Of a stretch of DNA of 64,000 nt, positions 11,244-24,100 are shown one piece after another. The first letter of the stretch is position 1. Every line of letters starts with the position of its first letter. The notes below the pieces were generated by a model, which saw only the letters and a list, made by a program, of their open reading frames with translations, was not told the DNA's origin and ran no database searches. This DNA comes from Diploptera punctata (lineage: Eukaryota > Arthropoda > Insecta > Blattodea > Blaberidae), in assembly GCA_030220185.1 (NCBI GenBank), contig JASPKZ010007433.1, positions 186,001-250,000 of the forward strand. The letters are read 5' to 3'. Made by a program: the position numbers and the translations under genes.

Positions 11244-12415
11244 TATCTATTATAATTTCATATTATTTTTAATATTTGTATAATATTTGCAGCTCCAGAA
11301 TATTAAAGTCAAAATAAAATTCAGATATGCCAGTCAGTCACAGAATGTAGTCAGTCAGTCACACATCATATATTAGGTTATAACTCTGGTCTTAATTGCG
11401 ATTTTTGTTTAGTTTTTTATTGAGAATGTAACTTGAAATGTGTCCTCCAAACGGTATTTTGGAAAATTGAATTAGGAATCACACTTCAGAGCATGATGCA
11501 GATGAACATGTTAAGCTGCATGATGAGTTGACATTTATGTCAGTCAGTCACACATACTTTGATAGATAATAAATAGCACTGTTTTTCTTCAAAAGTTGTA
11601 TATTTAAGTACAGTCTTAACCACACACTATTCCTCTATCATATCACGTAGATAACACCCCTAATTTCAATCAATTGTAATATTTATGCAACCATTTTGCT
11701 GCAAAAGTGTATTGTAAATGTCAGTCAGTCACATATGGAATTACTCTATGCTCATAATATACTTTAATTTGACTTTTTCACAATAAATATTTATTTGGTT
11801 ACATTTCATCTAGTAACAAATCTTTTTATTATTGAAATTTAATTTTTATTATTTTATCTCATGTTAGCGCTTTATTATGTTAGCGTTATATTATTTTGTA
11901 CGATTGCTAACTGTGCTAGTCGCAATCACGGTCTATTTGATTAAACCCGATAAACAGGGAATCAAGATATCTACGTGGATCAAGAAGGCCGTGGTGACAA
12001 TTGTCTTACGCTTTAATTTGAGGCAATAATGCACGTGTTCTCTTACAAGCCGGTTGTCTTCTAAATCGTTATTGTGTTTCTGTGTATAACATTATTAAAA
12101 AAAATGTAATTTTAAGCGTTTGTGCGCGTGTTTATGTGGTTTAGCTACTTTGTATGTTATCTACATCATTTGTACACTCGGGCGAAGTTGTAGCAGTGGG
12201 TGAGTAGAAAATATTTCTTCATTCATGTTAACTTTTTAAGTTCAAAATAAGTGTTGCAGTATATTAAGAGAGAAGACTCGGTAACCATTATGCGACGCAT
12301 GTTTTAAGATATCTCACACAAGTTTTGTCAAGTGTAAAGTTACGGCTTCGTTTTTAATAACAACAGAAACTTTAACCTTTACGGATTTTTAATATCTAGG
12401 GGATTCTATTGCCAG
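11244..12415. repeat. AT-rich spacer with recurring TCAGTCAGTCACA motif
   Basis: The 13-base motif (or one mismatch) occurs at about 11331, 11351, 11541 and 11720, and once more at 9768. The sequences between are unrelated, so this is not a simple tandem repeat. No gene is seen in the interval. Confidence 0.5.
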
Positions 12416-12477
12416 GAGTGTGCCTGCACAAAAAAAAAATAAACCGAAAATGCACAAATTATTGTGTTATGTGAATA

Positions 12478-13243
12478 AATATCCACACACACCATTGAGT
12501 AACACTAAGAAATTGGGACTGGAAGTAAATATCAATAAAACTAAATATATGGTCACACATAGAAATATTTTTTTATATAATGGAAATGGACAGCTAATGT
12601 CAAATGAGGGAAATTTTGAGAAAGTGGCTGAATTCAAATACCTAGGAACAATAATCACAAACAGGAATGAGATGCACAAAGAAATTAAATATAGGCTCAA
12701 TTCTGGAAATGCGTGCTATTATGCATTGCAGAGACTCCTGCCATCTCAACTCCTTTCAATAATCGTTAAACTGAACATATAGAAAACTATTATGCTACCA
12801 GTTATATTATATGGATGCGAAACATGGACTCTTAGCTTAAGAGAGGAAATGAGATAACGAATATTTGAGAATAAAGTAGGTAGGAAAATTTGTGGTCCAA
12901 ATAGAGATGAACAGACAGGTGAATGGAGAAGACTACATAACAGTGAACTACATGGTCTTTATAGGAAGTCAGATATAATAATTAAGTCTCGTAGATTGCG
13001 ATGGGCAGGACATGTGGTACGAATGGGGAATGAAAGACGTGCATGGAAGCTTCTTGTAGGAAAACCAGAGGGAAAACGCCCAGTTGGTAGACCAAGAATG
13101 AGGTGGCAGATTAACATTAACAATGATTTGAGGGAAGTAGATTATACATGGGATGATTGTAAACATTGGCTCAGGATATGGATATATGGAGAGCTTATGT
13201 CCGCGCGGCCATGAACCTACGGGTTCGCTAGTGCCAGTTAGTG
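12478..13243 (+). mobile_element. RTE-like tail, family 1 (copy 3)
   Basis: Plus-strand copy covering the thumb to the end signature. A frame of 120 codons ends at 12782; the rest is split by stops and frameshifts. It ends in the GATAGTGCCAGT-like 3' signature (here GCTAGTGCCAGT) near 13230. Confidence 0.85.
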
Positions 13244-13639
13244 AATAAATACCTTCTTCTCTTCTTCTTCCTTCCAAGTATTAGGCCAAGGCCTGTTACG
13301 ATCCTATAGAAAATTTTGCCTCCAGCGTTTTGATCCTTCTGGGAAATTCTCGTATAAGACTTAAAAGCATAATAATAGTCCCTTCGATTGGTTGCTGGCC
13401 AAAGGAAGGCAAGACCAGTGATGGGGCTGCCATCTTATCTAAGGGAAAAATATGTGTTGATTTTTAAAAACATTCGAGATATGCCTGACAATAGAATGAG
13501 AAGTTGAGGTAATTTTAATCTAAATCGCCATTAAAAATATTGCCTGCGTATGTTTGTGGTCTAAACAGCTCAGCGATCTTCATGAAAATTTGTACGTACA
13601 GTTACAGCGAGTGTTTAGCCGCTATCTGTTATGCTCTAA
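13244..13639. other. Spacer, possible unassigned repeat
   Basis: Mixed composition, pyrimidine-rich at 13250-13275. No gene or classified repeat could be supported. Confidence 0.4.
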
Positions 13640-14212
13640 AACTATTTTTTTTATTCAGGATTGTTTCTGTTATTTACACAGGTATCCTCAACCAAAAAAA
13701 AAAAAATTCTTTCACACTTTCCAATTTTGTGTTTCTTATTCTGTTATATTTCTCTTCTTCATGTTGTCTTTAATTCCCTTTATCCACGTTGGCTTTGGTC
13801 TACCACGTTTCCCTTTTCCAGGAGGTATCCATTTTAATAAAGTTAAATAAAAAAAATATCCATTTTAATACTTCGTTTGTTTGTGTGTCCCTTCTTCTCA
13901 TTATATGTCCACACCATCTTAGTTGGATTTCTTCAATCTCTTGTACAATATCCTTTTCTACATTCATTATTTCTCTTTTTGTATTATTTTTTATTTTGTC
14001 TAATTTTGATATTCTTGCCAATCTTCTTAAAAAGTCAATTTCTGTTACTAATAATTTATTTCTGTGATTTTACTTCATCGTCCATGTTTCCGCTCCATAT
14101 AATAAAATACTCTTCACAGTTGTGTTACGTGTTAATAATTTAGTCCTCTTGATTGTATTATATGCTTACTCCATAAAATATAATTTAATATAACAATATT
14201 TATTTTTGTCTC
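13640..14212 (-). mobile_element. Non-LTR retrotransposon tail, family 3 (right of it interrupted by copy 4)
   Basis: Minus-strand decayed element. Patches encode SILLYGAETWT-like, ISKLDKIKNNTKREI, EEIQLRWCGHIMRR and IPPGKGKRGRPKPTW. The piece at 16394-16480 encodes the preceding protein part (EYFRHLGSIIQKDGSSEIDI), so this older element was split by the family 1 insertion between them. Confidence 0.75.
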
Positions 14213-14223
14213 TATTATTTTTT
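14213..14223. repeat. 11-bp target-site duplication, left
   Basis: TATTATTTTTT, identical to 16383-16393 on the other side of the family 1 copy. Confidence 0.7.
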
Positions 14224-16382
14224 GATATGATGAAATGCGGCAAGAATACCAAATCAAAATTGCAAATAGATTTGAAGTACTGGAATCTTCAGATGACAAT
14301 GTGGCAAACGAAGAAGAAACTGATATAAATAAAGAATGGGAGGCTATAAGAGATACTATTAAATTGTCAGCATCAGAAAGTATTGGTTGGTTAAAAAAGA
14401 GGCAAAACAAGAAATGGTTTGATGAGGAATGTGCCGACATTGTAAAGAAAAGAAAGCTAGCAAAAATGAAATGGTTACACGAGACAAATGAGGTAAATTT
14501 AGAGCAATTGGGTAGTGTTAGACGGGAAACCACCAAGTTACTAAAGAGTAAAAAGAGGGAATATTTGAGAGAGAAGATTAATGATCTTGAAATGAATGCA
14601 AAAAATAGGAACATTAGAGAATTATATCAGGGAATTAGTATAGATAAGAAAGGGTTTCAGGCTAGAACAAACATAATTCGCAATGAAAATGGGGATATGA
14701 TTGCAGATTCCAAGAGTATATTAAATAGATGGAAAAGTTATTTTAATCAGCTATTAAATGTACATACAGAACAGGACATTGAGGAGGATAAGTTACAGAC
14801 AGCAGAAATGCTAGTCGCAGAGCCAAGTGCATTAGAGGTTGAAATGGCAATTGAAAAATTGAAGATGTATAAAGCATCAGGTTCAGATGAGATCCCAGCA
14901 GAACTGATAAAATCAGGGGGAGAAAAAATTGATGGACAAGATACGCTGGTTGCTTAGTATGATTTGGGAAAAAGAAGCTCTTCCAGATGAATGGAAGGAA
15001 TCAATTATCGTACCAATTTATAAGAAAGGAGATAAAACTGATTGCAACAACTATAGGGGCATCTCATTACTTTCAACTTCGTACAAAATTCTAACAAATA
15101 TATTAGTAAGCAGACTTGCTCCCTATATTGATGACATTCTAGGAGATCATCAATGTGCATTTAGAAGAAACAGGTCTACAACAGATCAGATTTTTAGTAT
15201 AAGACAGATTTTAGAAAAGAAATGGGAATATAATGGTACTGTACATCAACTATATGTAGACTTCAAAAAAGCATATGATTCAATTAAGAGAGAGAAGTTA
15301 TATAGTATCCTGCTGGAGTTCGGAATTCCCAAAAAGTTAGTTAGACTTATACGAATGTGTCTAAATGGCTCAACGAGTAGGGTGCGTGTAGGCAAACAGT
15401 TTTCAGACACTTTTGAAATCCAGAATGGGTTGAAGCAAGGAGATGCACTATCTCCTCTACTATTTAATTTTGTACTAGAGCATGCCATTAAATCTTTAGA
15501 GAATAAGGAAGGCTTACAACTGAATGGTATTAATAAGCTGTTAGTTTTTATGCTGATGATGTGGTACTACTGGCCGATAGCGAGGAGATACTAAAGGCCA
15601 ACACGCACACACTATTGAGTAACACTAAGAAATTAGGACTGGAAGTAAATATCAGTAAAACTAAATATATGGTCATACGTAGAAATACATTATATAATGG
15701 AAATGGACAGCTAATGACAAATGAGGGAAATTTTGAGGAATTGGCTGAATTCAAATACCTAGGAACAATAATCACAAATAGGAATGAGATGCACAAAGAA
15801 ATTAAACATAGGCTCAATTCTGGAAATGCATGCTATTATGCATTGCAGAGACTTTTGATTGTCCCAACTCCTTTCAAAAAACGTTAAGCTGAAAATATAT
15901 AAAACTATTATTCTACCAGTTATATTATATGGGTGCGAAACATGGACTCTTACTTTAAGGGAGGAAAGGAGATTACGAGTATTTGAGAATAAAGTTCTTA
16001 GGAAAATTTTTGGACCAAAGAGAGATGAACAGACAGGTGAATGGAGAAGACTACATAACAATGAACTACATGGTCTTTATAGGAAGCCAGATATAATAAG
16101 AACAGTTAAGTCCCGTAGACTGCGATGGGCAGGACATGTTGCGCGTATGGGGAATGAAAGACTTGCATGGAAACTTCTTGTAGGAAAGCCAGAAGGAAAA
16201 CGCCCAGTTGGTAGACCAAGAATGAGGTGGGAGAACAACATTAACTATGATTTGAGGGAAGTAGATTATACAGGAAATGATTGGAAAGCATTAGCTCAGG
16301 ATAGGGATGTATGGAGAGCTTATGTCCGCGCGGCCATGAACCTACGGGTTCGATAGTGCCAGTGAGTAAGTAAGTAAGTAAG
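14224..16382 (+). mobile_element. RTE-like non-LTR retrotransposon, family 1 (copy 4, longest)
   Basis: The longest copy, 2159 bp, 5'-truncated before any endonuclease domain. Domains in order: endonuclease-RT linker (14235-14957), reverse transcriptase fingers/palm with ESIIVPIYKKGDK, NYRGISLL, AFRRNRSTTDQIF, YVDFKKAYDS and NGLKQGDALSPLLF (14929-15594), catalytic YADD at about 15547-15560, thumb (15561-15887) and C-terminal tail with ILYGCETWTL and GRPRMRWENN (15859-16356). Frame breaks occur near 14940, exactly at YADD (extra bases after TTAGT) and near 15860. It ends GATAGTGCCAGTGAG followed by a (GTAA)n tail. Catalytic activity is therefore lost. Confidence 0.92.
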
Positions 16383-16393
16383 TATTATTTTTT
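16383..16393. repeat. 11-bp target-site duplication, right
   Basis: TATTATTTTTT, matching 14213-14223. Low complexity lowers the certainty, but the family 3 element resumes exactly beyond it. Confidence 0.7.
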
Positions 16394-16480
16394 CCTATGT
16401 CTATTTCAGATGATCCATCTTTTTGAATTATTGATCCCAAATGCCTGAAATATTCCACTGTTTTATACACTATTTATTTT
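16394..16480 (-). mobile_element. Family 3 element, upstream piece of the split copy
   Basis: Minus-strand patch encoding a FRHLGSIIQKDGSSEIDI segment, the thumb region that precedes the parts found at 13640-14212. Confidence 0.7.
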
Positions 16481-16555
16481 ATTTATTTATTTTACATGAT
16501 GGAGTTAAGACCGTAAAGTCATCACTTCCACTTTACCAGGTTAAGTTACACATAT

Positions 16556-16822
16556 AACTAACTCACTGGCACTATCGAACCCGTAGGTTCATGGCCGCGC
16601 GGACATAAGTTCTCCATACATCCCTATTTATATCCCAATGTTTTCCAATCATCCCCTGTATAATATACTTCCCTCAAATCATAGCTAATGTTATTCTCCC
16701 ATCTAATTCTTGGTCTACCAACTGGAGTTTTCCCTCTGGTTTTCCTACAAGAAGCTTCCATGAACCTCTTTCATCCCCAATACGTGCCACATGTCCTGCC
16801 CATCGCAGTCTAGGAGACTTTT
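16556..16822 (-). mobile_element. RTE-like tail, family 1 (copy 5)
   Basis: Minus-strand copy of the last 260 bp, beginning with the reversed end signature CACTGGCACTATCGAACC. Diverged, with stops. Confidence 0.85.
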
Positions 16823-17027
16823 CTTATCTAACGAAGTAAAATGAGTGGAGGTAGGAGTTAATACTGAGTGAATGAATATATAACAACCATAACGTGAAGG
16901 CGGATTATCATGTTGGCTGTCACTCACTTGTTCTCGTTGATACATCAACAGGTACACCACTGACATAGAATAACCCAATTTTGAACTTAGACAAAACTAA
17001 GATTACATAACATCACATCAAAAGCTG

Positions 17028-17392
17028 CTCTAAAATACGGAAGTGAAATTTGGATTTTAAATAAAAGAAATTCTCATAAACTTCAAGTAAGCCAAATGCG
17101 CTTCTTACGATCATTGTTAGGAGTTAATAGACTGCATCACTAAAGGAACACTATTATCAGAGGAAAACTTGGAGTAACAAGTTTAAATGAAGATATACAA
17201 AGATACCAACAAGAATGGAAAAATCATCTGAGGAGAATGGCAAGAAATAGACTTCCAAAATTGGCATTCCAATATACCCCAACTGGACATAGGGACCAAG
17301 GAAGACCAAAACATCGGTGGAAAGATCAAGACCATCTTCGCTAGGTTTACCGTACAGGCCACATGGCCTAAAACGAATTTGTTCATGATGAT
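17028..17392 (+). mobile_element. Non-LTR retrotransposon tail, family 4
   Basis: Patches encode LKYGSEIWILNKRNSHKLQ, MRFLRSLLGVNRL, YQQEWKNHLRRMARNRLPK and GHRDQGRPKHRWKDQ. This is the C-terminal end of an RTE-like protein, interrupted by a stop near 17145, followed by a (GAT)n tail. Confidence 0.75.
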
Positions 17393-17437
17393 GATGATGA
17401 AAAAGTTATTTTTTTGTTTAAAGACGCTTTAATATCA

Positions 17438-17450
17438 CGTCATACAACAT
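17438..17450. repeat. 13-bp target-site duplication, left
   Basis: CGTCATACAACAT, identical to 17759-17771. Confidence 0.92.
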
Positions 17451-17758
17451 AAAGTAAAGTAAAGTGATCCCACAACAGACCCGGAGGCCCTTGGGGTAGT
17501 AGGAGGTTAACGCTCCTACTTTTTCTAGACAATCGGCACTTTTTATGTCAGCCGGGTTGTCAGTCCTGCGTGACGGCCGCCTTTATCCCAGAACAAGCGT
17601 CTGGTACTCATTTCCGTTAGAGGCTGAGTCCACCCCAGGGCCATAGTGCCGCCAGAGGGTTTGGGTCAGTTTAAAAATCCTGACCCCAACGGGACTTAAA
17701 CCCTCGACCCTCCGGCTTGTAGCTCAGTGCCTTAACCACTACGCTACGGCGTGCCCCC
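17451..17758 (-). mobile_element. Complete tRNA-derived SINE, family B, with perfect target duplication
   Basis: On the minus strand the head is tRNA-like: an A-box region TAGCGTAGTGGTTAAGGCAC and a B-box-like GGGTTTAAGTCCC at about 17690-17750. The body is GC-rich and the element ends in an ACTTT-type short tandem tail (17451-17466). It is bounded by a perfect 13-bp direct repeat. A second, head-diverged copy is at 48140-48425. Confidence 0.93.
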
Positions 17759-17771
17759 CGTCATACAACAT
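17759..17771. repeat. 13-bp target-site duplication, right
   Basis: CGTCATACAACAT, matching 17438-17450. Confidence 0.92.
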
Positions 17772-17829
17772 ATGTTTATTTAATTGTAATTTTGATATGT
17801 TATTGCGTCTGTGATTAAATAAATTACAA

Positions 17830-17948
17830 CCCAGCATTTTCCTTAACATCTGAGGAAAATCGGAGAAAATCCTCGGCCAGGTTGGTCGGGATATGAATCC
17901 GGGATCTCGCGAATATCAATCACCAAACGTTACAGCTTGAATCATCTC
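17830..17948 (-). mobile_element. SINE-like fragment
   Basis: Minus strand contains GGATTCATATCCCGACC, a B-box-like stretch, followed by a CCTCAG/AAAAT-rich body. Only part of a tRNA-derived head is recognisable. Confidence 0.5.
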
Positions 17949-18142
17949 TGTTGTAGCAGCATGTTGTTGAACTGGTTGTACGTGGAACCAAACAAAACAC
18001 ATTTACAAGCCTCCTTACTTCATTGCAATCTTATCTTTTAGCGCAGAGCAATCCTTGCCTCAGTCATGTACAGGATCCACATGTTTGTTTTTTAGAATTA
18101 AAATTACGTTACATGTTTACGAATTAAAGCATTTGGAGTGGC

Positions 18143-21100
18143 TTAATCGCTATTTTCTCGGAAACTACCATTAAGAAAACAATGGAATTTCATATCAGGG
18201 ATCTACATTAGGGTTTCTATAATATGTTACCACTTGTTTGTGGATATCCCGTAAAATAAACACAGTTCACTCATGAGCGAAATTAGTTAATCGCTATTTT
18301 CTCGGAAACTACCATTAAGAAAACAATGGAATTTCATATCAGGGATCTACATTTGGGTTGCTATAATATGTTACCACTTGTTTGTGGATATCCCGTAAAA
18401 TAAACACAGTTCACTCATGAGCGAAATTAGTTAATCGCTATTTTCTCGGAAACTACCATTAAGAAAACAATGGAATTTCATATCAGGGATCTACATTTGG
18501 GTTGCTATAATATGTTACCACTTGTTTGTGGATATCCCGTAAAATAAAGACAGTTCACTCATGAGCGAAATTAGTTAATCGCTATTTTCTCGGAAACTAC
18601 CATTAAGAAAACAATGGAATTTCATATCAGGGATCTACATTTGGGTTGCTATAATATGTTACCACTTGTTTGTGGATATCCCGTAAAATAAACACAGTTC
18701 ACTCATGAGCGAAATTAGTTAATCGCTATTTTCTCGGAAACTACCATTAAGAAAACAATGGAATTTCATATCAGGGATCTACATTTGAGTTGCTATAATA
18801 TGTTACCACTTGTTTGTGGATATCCCGTAAAATAAACACAGTTCACTCATGAGCGAAATTAGTTAATCGCTATTTTCTCGGAAACTACCATTAAGAAAAC
18901 AATGGAATTTCATATCAGGGATCTACATTTGGGTTGCTATAATATGTTACCACTTGTTTGTGGATATCCCGTAAAATAAACACAGTTCACTCATGAGCGA
19001 AATTAGTTAATCGCTATTTTCTCGGAAACTACCATTAAGAAAACAATGGAATTTCATATCAGGGATCTACATTTGGGTTGCTATAATATGTTACCACTTG
19101 TTTGTGGATAATCCGTAAAATAAACACAGTTCACTCATGAGCGAAATTAGTTAATCGCTATTTTCTCGGAAACTACCATTAAGAAAACAATGGAATTTCA
19201 TATCAGGGATCTACATTTGGGTTTCTATAATATGTTACCACTTGTTTGTGGATATCCCGTAAAATAAAACACAGTTCACTCATGAGCGAAATTAGTTAAT
19301 CGCTATTTTCTCGGAAACTACCATTAAGAAAAAATGGAATTTCATATCAGGGATCTACATTTGGGTTGCTATAATATGTTACCACTTGTTTGTGGATATC
19401 CCGTAAAATAAACACAGTTCACTCATGAGCGAAATTAGTTAATCGCTATTTTCTCGGAAACTACCATTAAGAAAACAATGGAATTTCATATCAGGGATCT
19501 ACATTTGGGTTTCTATAATATGTTACCACTTGTTTGTGGATATCCCGTAAAATAAACACAGTTCACTCATGAGCGAAATTAGTTAATCGCTATTTTCTCG
19601 GAAACTACCATTAAGAAAACAATGGAATTTCATATCAGGGATCTACATTTGGGTTGCTTATAATATGTTACCACTTGTTTGTGGATATCCCGTAAAATAA
19701 ACACAGTTCACTCATGAGCGAAATTAGTTAATCGCTATTTTCTCGGAAACTACCATTAAGAAAAAATGGAATTTCATATCAGGGATCTACATTTGGGTTG
19801 CTATAATATGTTACCACTTGTTTGTGGATATCCCGTAAAATAAACACAGTTCACTCATGAGCGAAATTAGTTAATCGCTATTTTCTCGGAAACTACCATT
19901 AAGAAAACAATGGAATTTCATATCAGGGATCTACATTTGGGTTTCTATAATATGTTACCACTTGTTTGTGGATATCCCGTAAAATAAACACAGTTCACTC
20001 ATGAGCGAAATTAGTTAATCGCTATTTTCTCGGAAACTACCATTAAGAAAAAATGGAATTTCATATCAGGGATCTACATTTGGGTTGCTATAATATGTTA
20101 CCACTTGTTTGTGGATATCCCGTAAAATAAACACAGTTCACTCATGAGCGAAATTAGTTAATCGCTATTTTCTCGGAAACTACCATTAAGAAAACAATGG
20201 AATTTCATATCAGGGATCTACATTTGGGTTGCTATAATATGTTACCACTTGTTTGTGGATAATCCGTAAAATAAACACAGTTCACTCATGAGCGAAATTA
20301 GTTAATCGCTATTTTCTCGGAAACTACCATTAAGAAAACAATGGAATTTCATATCAGGGATCTACATTTGGGTTGCTATAATATGTTACCACTTGTTTGT
20401 GGATATCCCGTAAAATAAACACAGTTCACTCATGAGCGAAATTAGTTAATCGCTATTTTCTCGGAAACTACCATTAAGAAAACAATGGAATTTCATATCA
20501 GGGATCTACATTTGGGTTTCTATAATATGTTACCACTTGTTTGTGGATATCCCGTAAAATAAACACAGTTCACTCATGAGCGAAATTAGTTAATCGCTAT
20601 TTTCTCGGAAACTACCATTAAGAAAACAATGGAATTTCATATCAGGGATCTACATTTGGGTTGCTATAATATGTTACCACTTGTTTGTGGATATCCCGTA
20701 AAATAAAGACAGTTCACTCATGAGCGAAATTAGTTAATCGCTATTTTCTCGGAAACTACCATTAAGAAAACAATGGAATTTCATATCAGGGATCTACATT
20801 TGGGTTGCTATAATATGTTACCACTTGTTTGTGGATATCCCGTAAAATAAACACAGTTCACTCATGAGCGAAATTAGTTAATCGCTATTTTCTCGGAAAC
20901 TACCATTAAGAAAACAATGGAATTTCTTATCAGGGATCTATATTTGGGTTGCTATAATATGTTAGCACTTGTTTGTGGATATCCCGTAAAATAAACACAG
21001 TTCACTCATGAGCGAAATTAGTTAATCGCTATTTTCTCGGAAACTACCATTAAGAAAACAATGGAATTTCATATCAGGGATCTACATTTGGGTTTCTATA

Positions 21101-24100
21101 ATATGTTACCACTTGTTTGTGGATATCCCGTAAAATAAACACAGTTCACTCATGAGCGAAATTAGTTAATCGCTATTTTCTCGGAAACTACCATTAAGAA
21201 AACAATGGAATTTCATATCAGGGATCTACATTTGGGTTGCTATAATATGTTACCACTTGTTTGTGGATATCCCGTAAAATAAACACAGTTCACTCATGAG
21301 CGAAATTAGTTAATCGCTATTTTCTCGGAAACTACCATTAAGAAAACAATGGAATTTCATATCAGGGATCTACATTTGGGTTGCTATAATATGTTACCAA
21401 TTGTTTGTGGATATCCCGTAAAATAAACACAGTTCACACATGAGCGAAATTAGTTAATCGCTATTTTCTCGGAAACTACCATTAAGAAAACAATGGAATT
21501 TCATATCAGGGATCTACATTTGGATTGCTATAATATGTTACCACTTGTTTGTGGATATCCCGTAAAATAAACACAGTTCACTCATGAGCGAAATTAGTTA
21601 ATCGCTATTTTCTCGGAAACTACCATTAAGAAAACAATGGAATTTCATATCGGGGATCTACATTTGGGTTGCTATAATGTTACCATTTGTTTGTGGATAT
21701 CCCGTAAAATAAACACAGTTCACTCATGAGCGAAATTAGTTAATCGCTATTTTCTCGGAAACTACCATTAAGAAAACAATGGAATTTCATATCAGGGATC
21801 TACATTTGGGTTGCTATAATATGTTACCACCTGTTTGTGGATATCCCGTAAAATAAACACAGTTCACTCATGAGCGAAATTAGTTAATCGCTATTTTCTC
21901 GGAAACTACCATTAAGAAAACAATGGAATTTCATATCAGGGATCTACATTTGGGATGCTATAATATGTTACCACTTGTTTGTGGATATCCCGTAATATAA
22001 ACACAGTTCACTCATGAGCGAAATTAGTTAATCGCTATTTTCTCGGAAACTACCATTAAGAAAACAATGGAATTTCATATCAGGGATCTACATTTGGGTT
22101 GCTATAATATGTTACCACTTGTTTGTGGATATCCCGTAAAATAAACACAGTTCACTCATGAGCGAAATTAGTTAATCGCTATTTTCTCGGAAACTACCAT
22201 TAAGAAAACAATGGAATTTCATATCAGGGATCTACATTTGGGTTGCTATAATATGTTACTACTTGTTTGTGGATATCCCGTAAAATAAACACGGTTCACT
22301 CATGAGCGAAATTAGTTAATCGCTATTTTCTCGGAAACTACCATTAAGAAAACAATGGAATTTCATATCAGGGATCTACATTTGGGTTGCTATAATATGT
22401 TACCACTTGTTTGTGGATATCCCGTAAAATAAAGACAGTTCACTCATGAGCGAAATTAGTTAATCGCTATTTTCTCGGAAACTACCATTAAGGAAACAAT
22501 GGAATTTCATATCAGGGATCTACATTTGAGTTGCTATAATATGTTACCACTTGTTTGTGGATATCCCGTAAAATAAACACAGTTCACTCATGAGCGAAAT
22601 TAGTTAATCGCTAATTTCTCGGAAACTACCATTAAGAAATAAATGGAATTTCATATCGGTAATATACATTTGGATTGCTATAATATGGTACCACTTGTTT
22701 GTAGATATAGCCTAAATTAAACACAGTTCACTCATGAGCGAAATTAGTTAATCGCTAATTTCTCGGAAACTACCATTAAGAAATCAATGGAATTTCATAT
22801 CGGTAATATACATTTGGATTGCTATAATATGGTACCACTTGTTTGTAGATATAGCCTAAATTAAACACAGTTCACTCATGAGCGAAATTAATTAATCGCT
22901 AATTTCTCGGAAACTACCATTAAGAAATCAATGGAATTTCATATCGGTAATATACATTTGGATTGCTATAATATGGTACCACTTGTTTGTGGATATCCCG
23001 TAAAATAAACACAGTTCACTCATGAGCGAAATTAGTTAATCGCTATTTTCTCGGAAACTACCATTAAGAAAACAATGGAATTTCATATCAGGGATCTACA
23101 TTTGGGTTGCTATAATATGTTACCACTTGTTTGTGGATATCCCGTAAAATAAACACAGTTCACTCATGAGCGAAATTAGTTAATCGCTATTTTCTCGGAA
23201 ACTACCATTAAGAAAACAATGGAATTTCATATCAGGGATCTACATTTGGGTTGCTATAATATGTTACCACTTGTTTGTGGATATCCCGTAAATAAAACAC
23301 AGTTCACTCATGAGCGAAATTAGTTAATCGCTATTTTCTCGGAAACTACCATTAAGAAAACAATGGAATTTCATATCAGGGATCTACATTTGGGTTGCTA
23401 TAATATGTTACCACTTGTTTGTGGATATCCCGTAAAATAAACACAGTTCACTCATGAGCGAAATTAGTTAATCGCTATTTTCTCGGAAACTACCATTAAG
23501 AAAACAATGGAATTTCATATCAGGGATCTACATTTGGGTTGCTATAATATGTTACCACTTGTTTGTGGATATCCCGTAAAATAAACACAGTTCACTCATG
23601 AGCGAAATTAGTTAATCGCTATTTTCTCGGAAACTACCATTAAGAAAACAATGGAATTTCATATCAGGGATCTACATTTGGGTTGCTATAATATGGTACC
23701 ACTTGTGTGTGGATATCCCCTAAAATAAACATAGTTCACTCATGAGCGAAATTAGTTAATCGCTATTTTCTCGGAAACTACCATTAAGAAATCAATGGAA
23801 TTTCATATCGGGGATCTACATTAGGGTTGCTATAATATGGTACCACTTGTGTGTGGATATCCCCTAAAATAAACATAGTTCACTCATGAGCGAAATTAGT
23901 TAATCGCTATTTTCTCGGAAACTACCATTAAGAAATCAATGGAATTTCATATCGGGGATCTACATTAGGGTTGCTATAATATGGTACCACTTGTGTGTGG
24001 ATATCCCCTAAAATAAACATAGTTCACTCATGAGCGAAATTAGTTAATCGCTATTTTCTCGGAAACTACCATTAAGAAATCAATGGAATTTCATATCGGG

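Noticed and set aside
13800..14021. Host protein-coding gene for the 73-codon frame
   Set aside because: It is the tail of a degraded RTE-like element (GKGKRGRPKPTW motif), with a related copy near 56240-56465.
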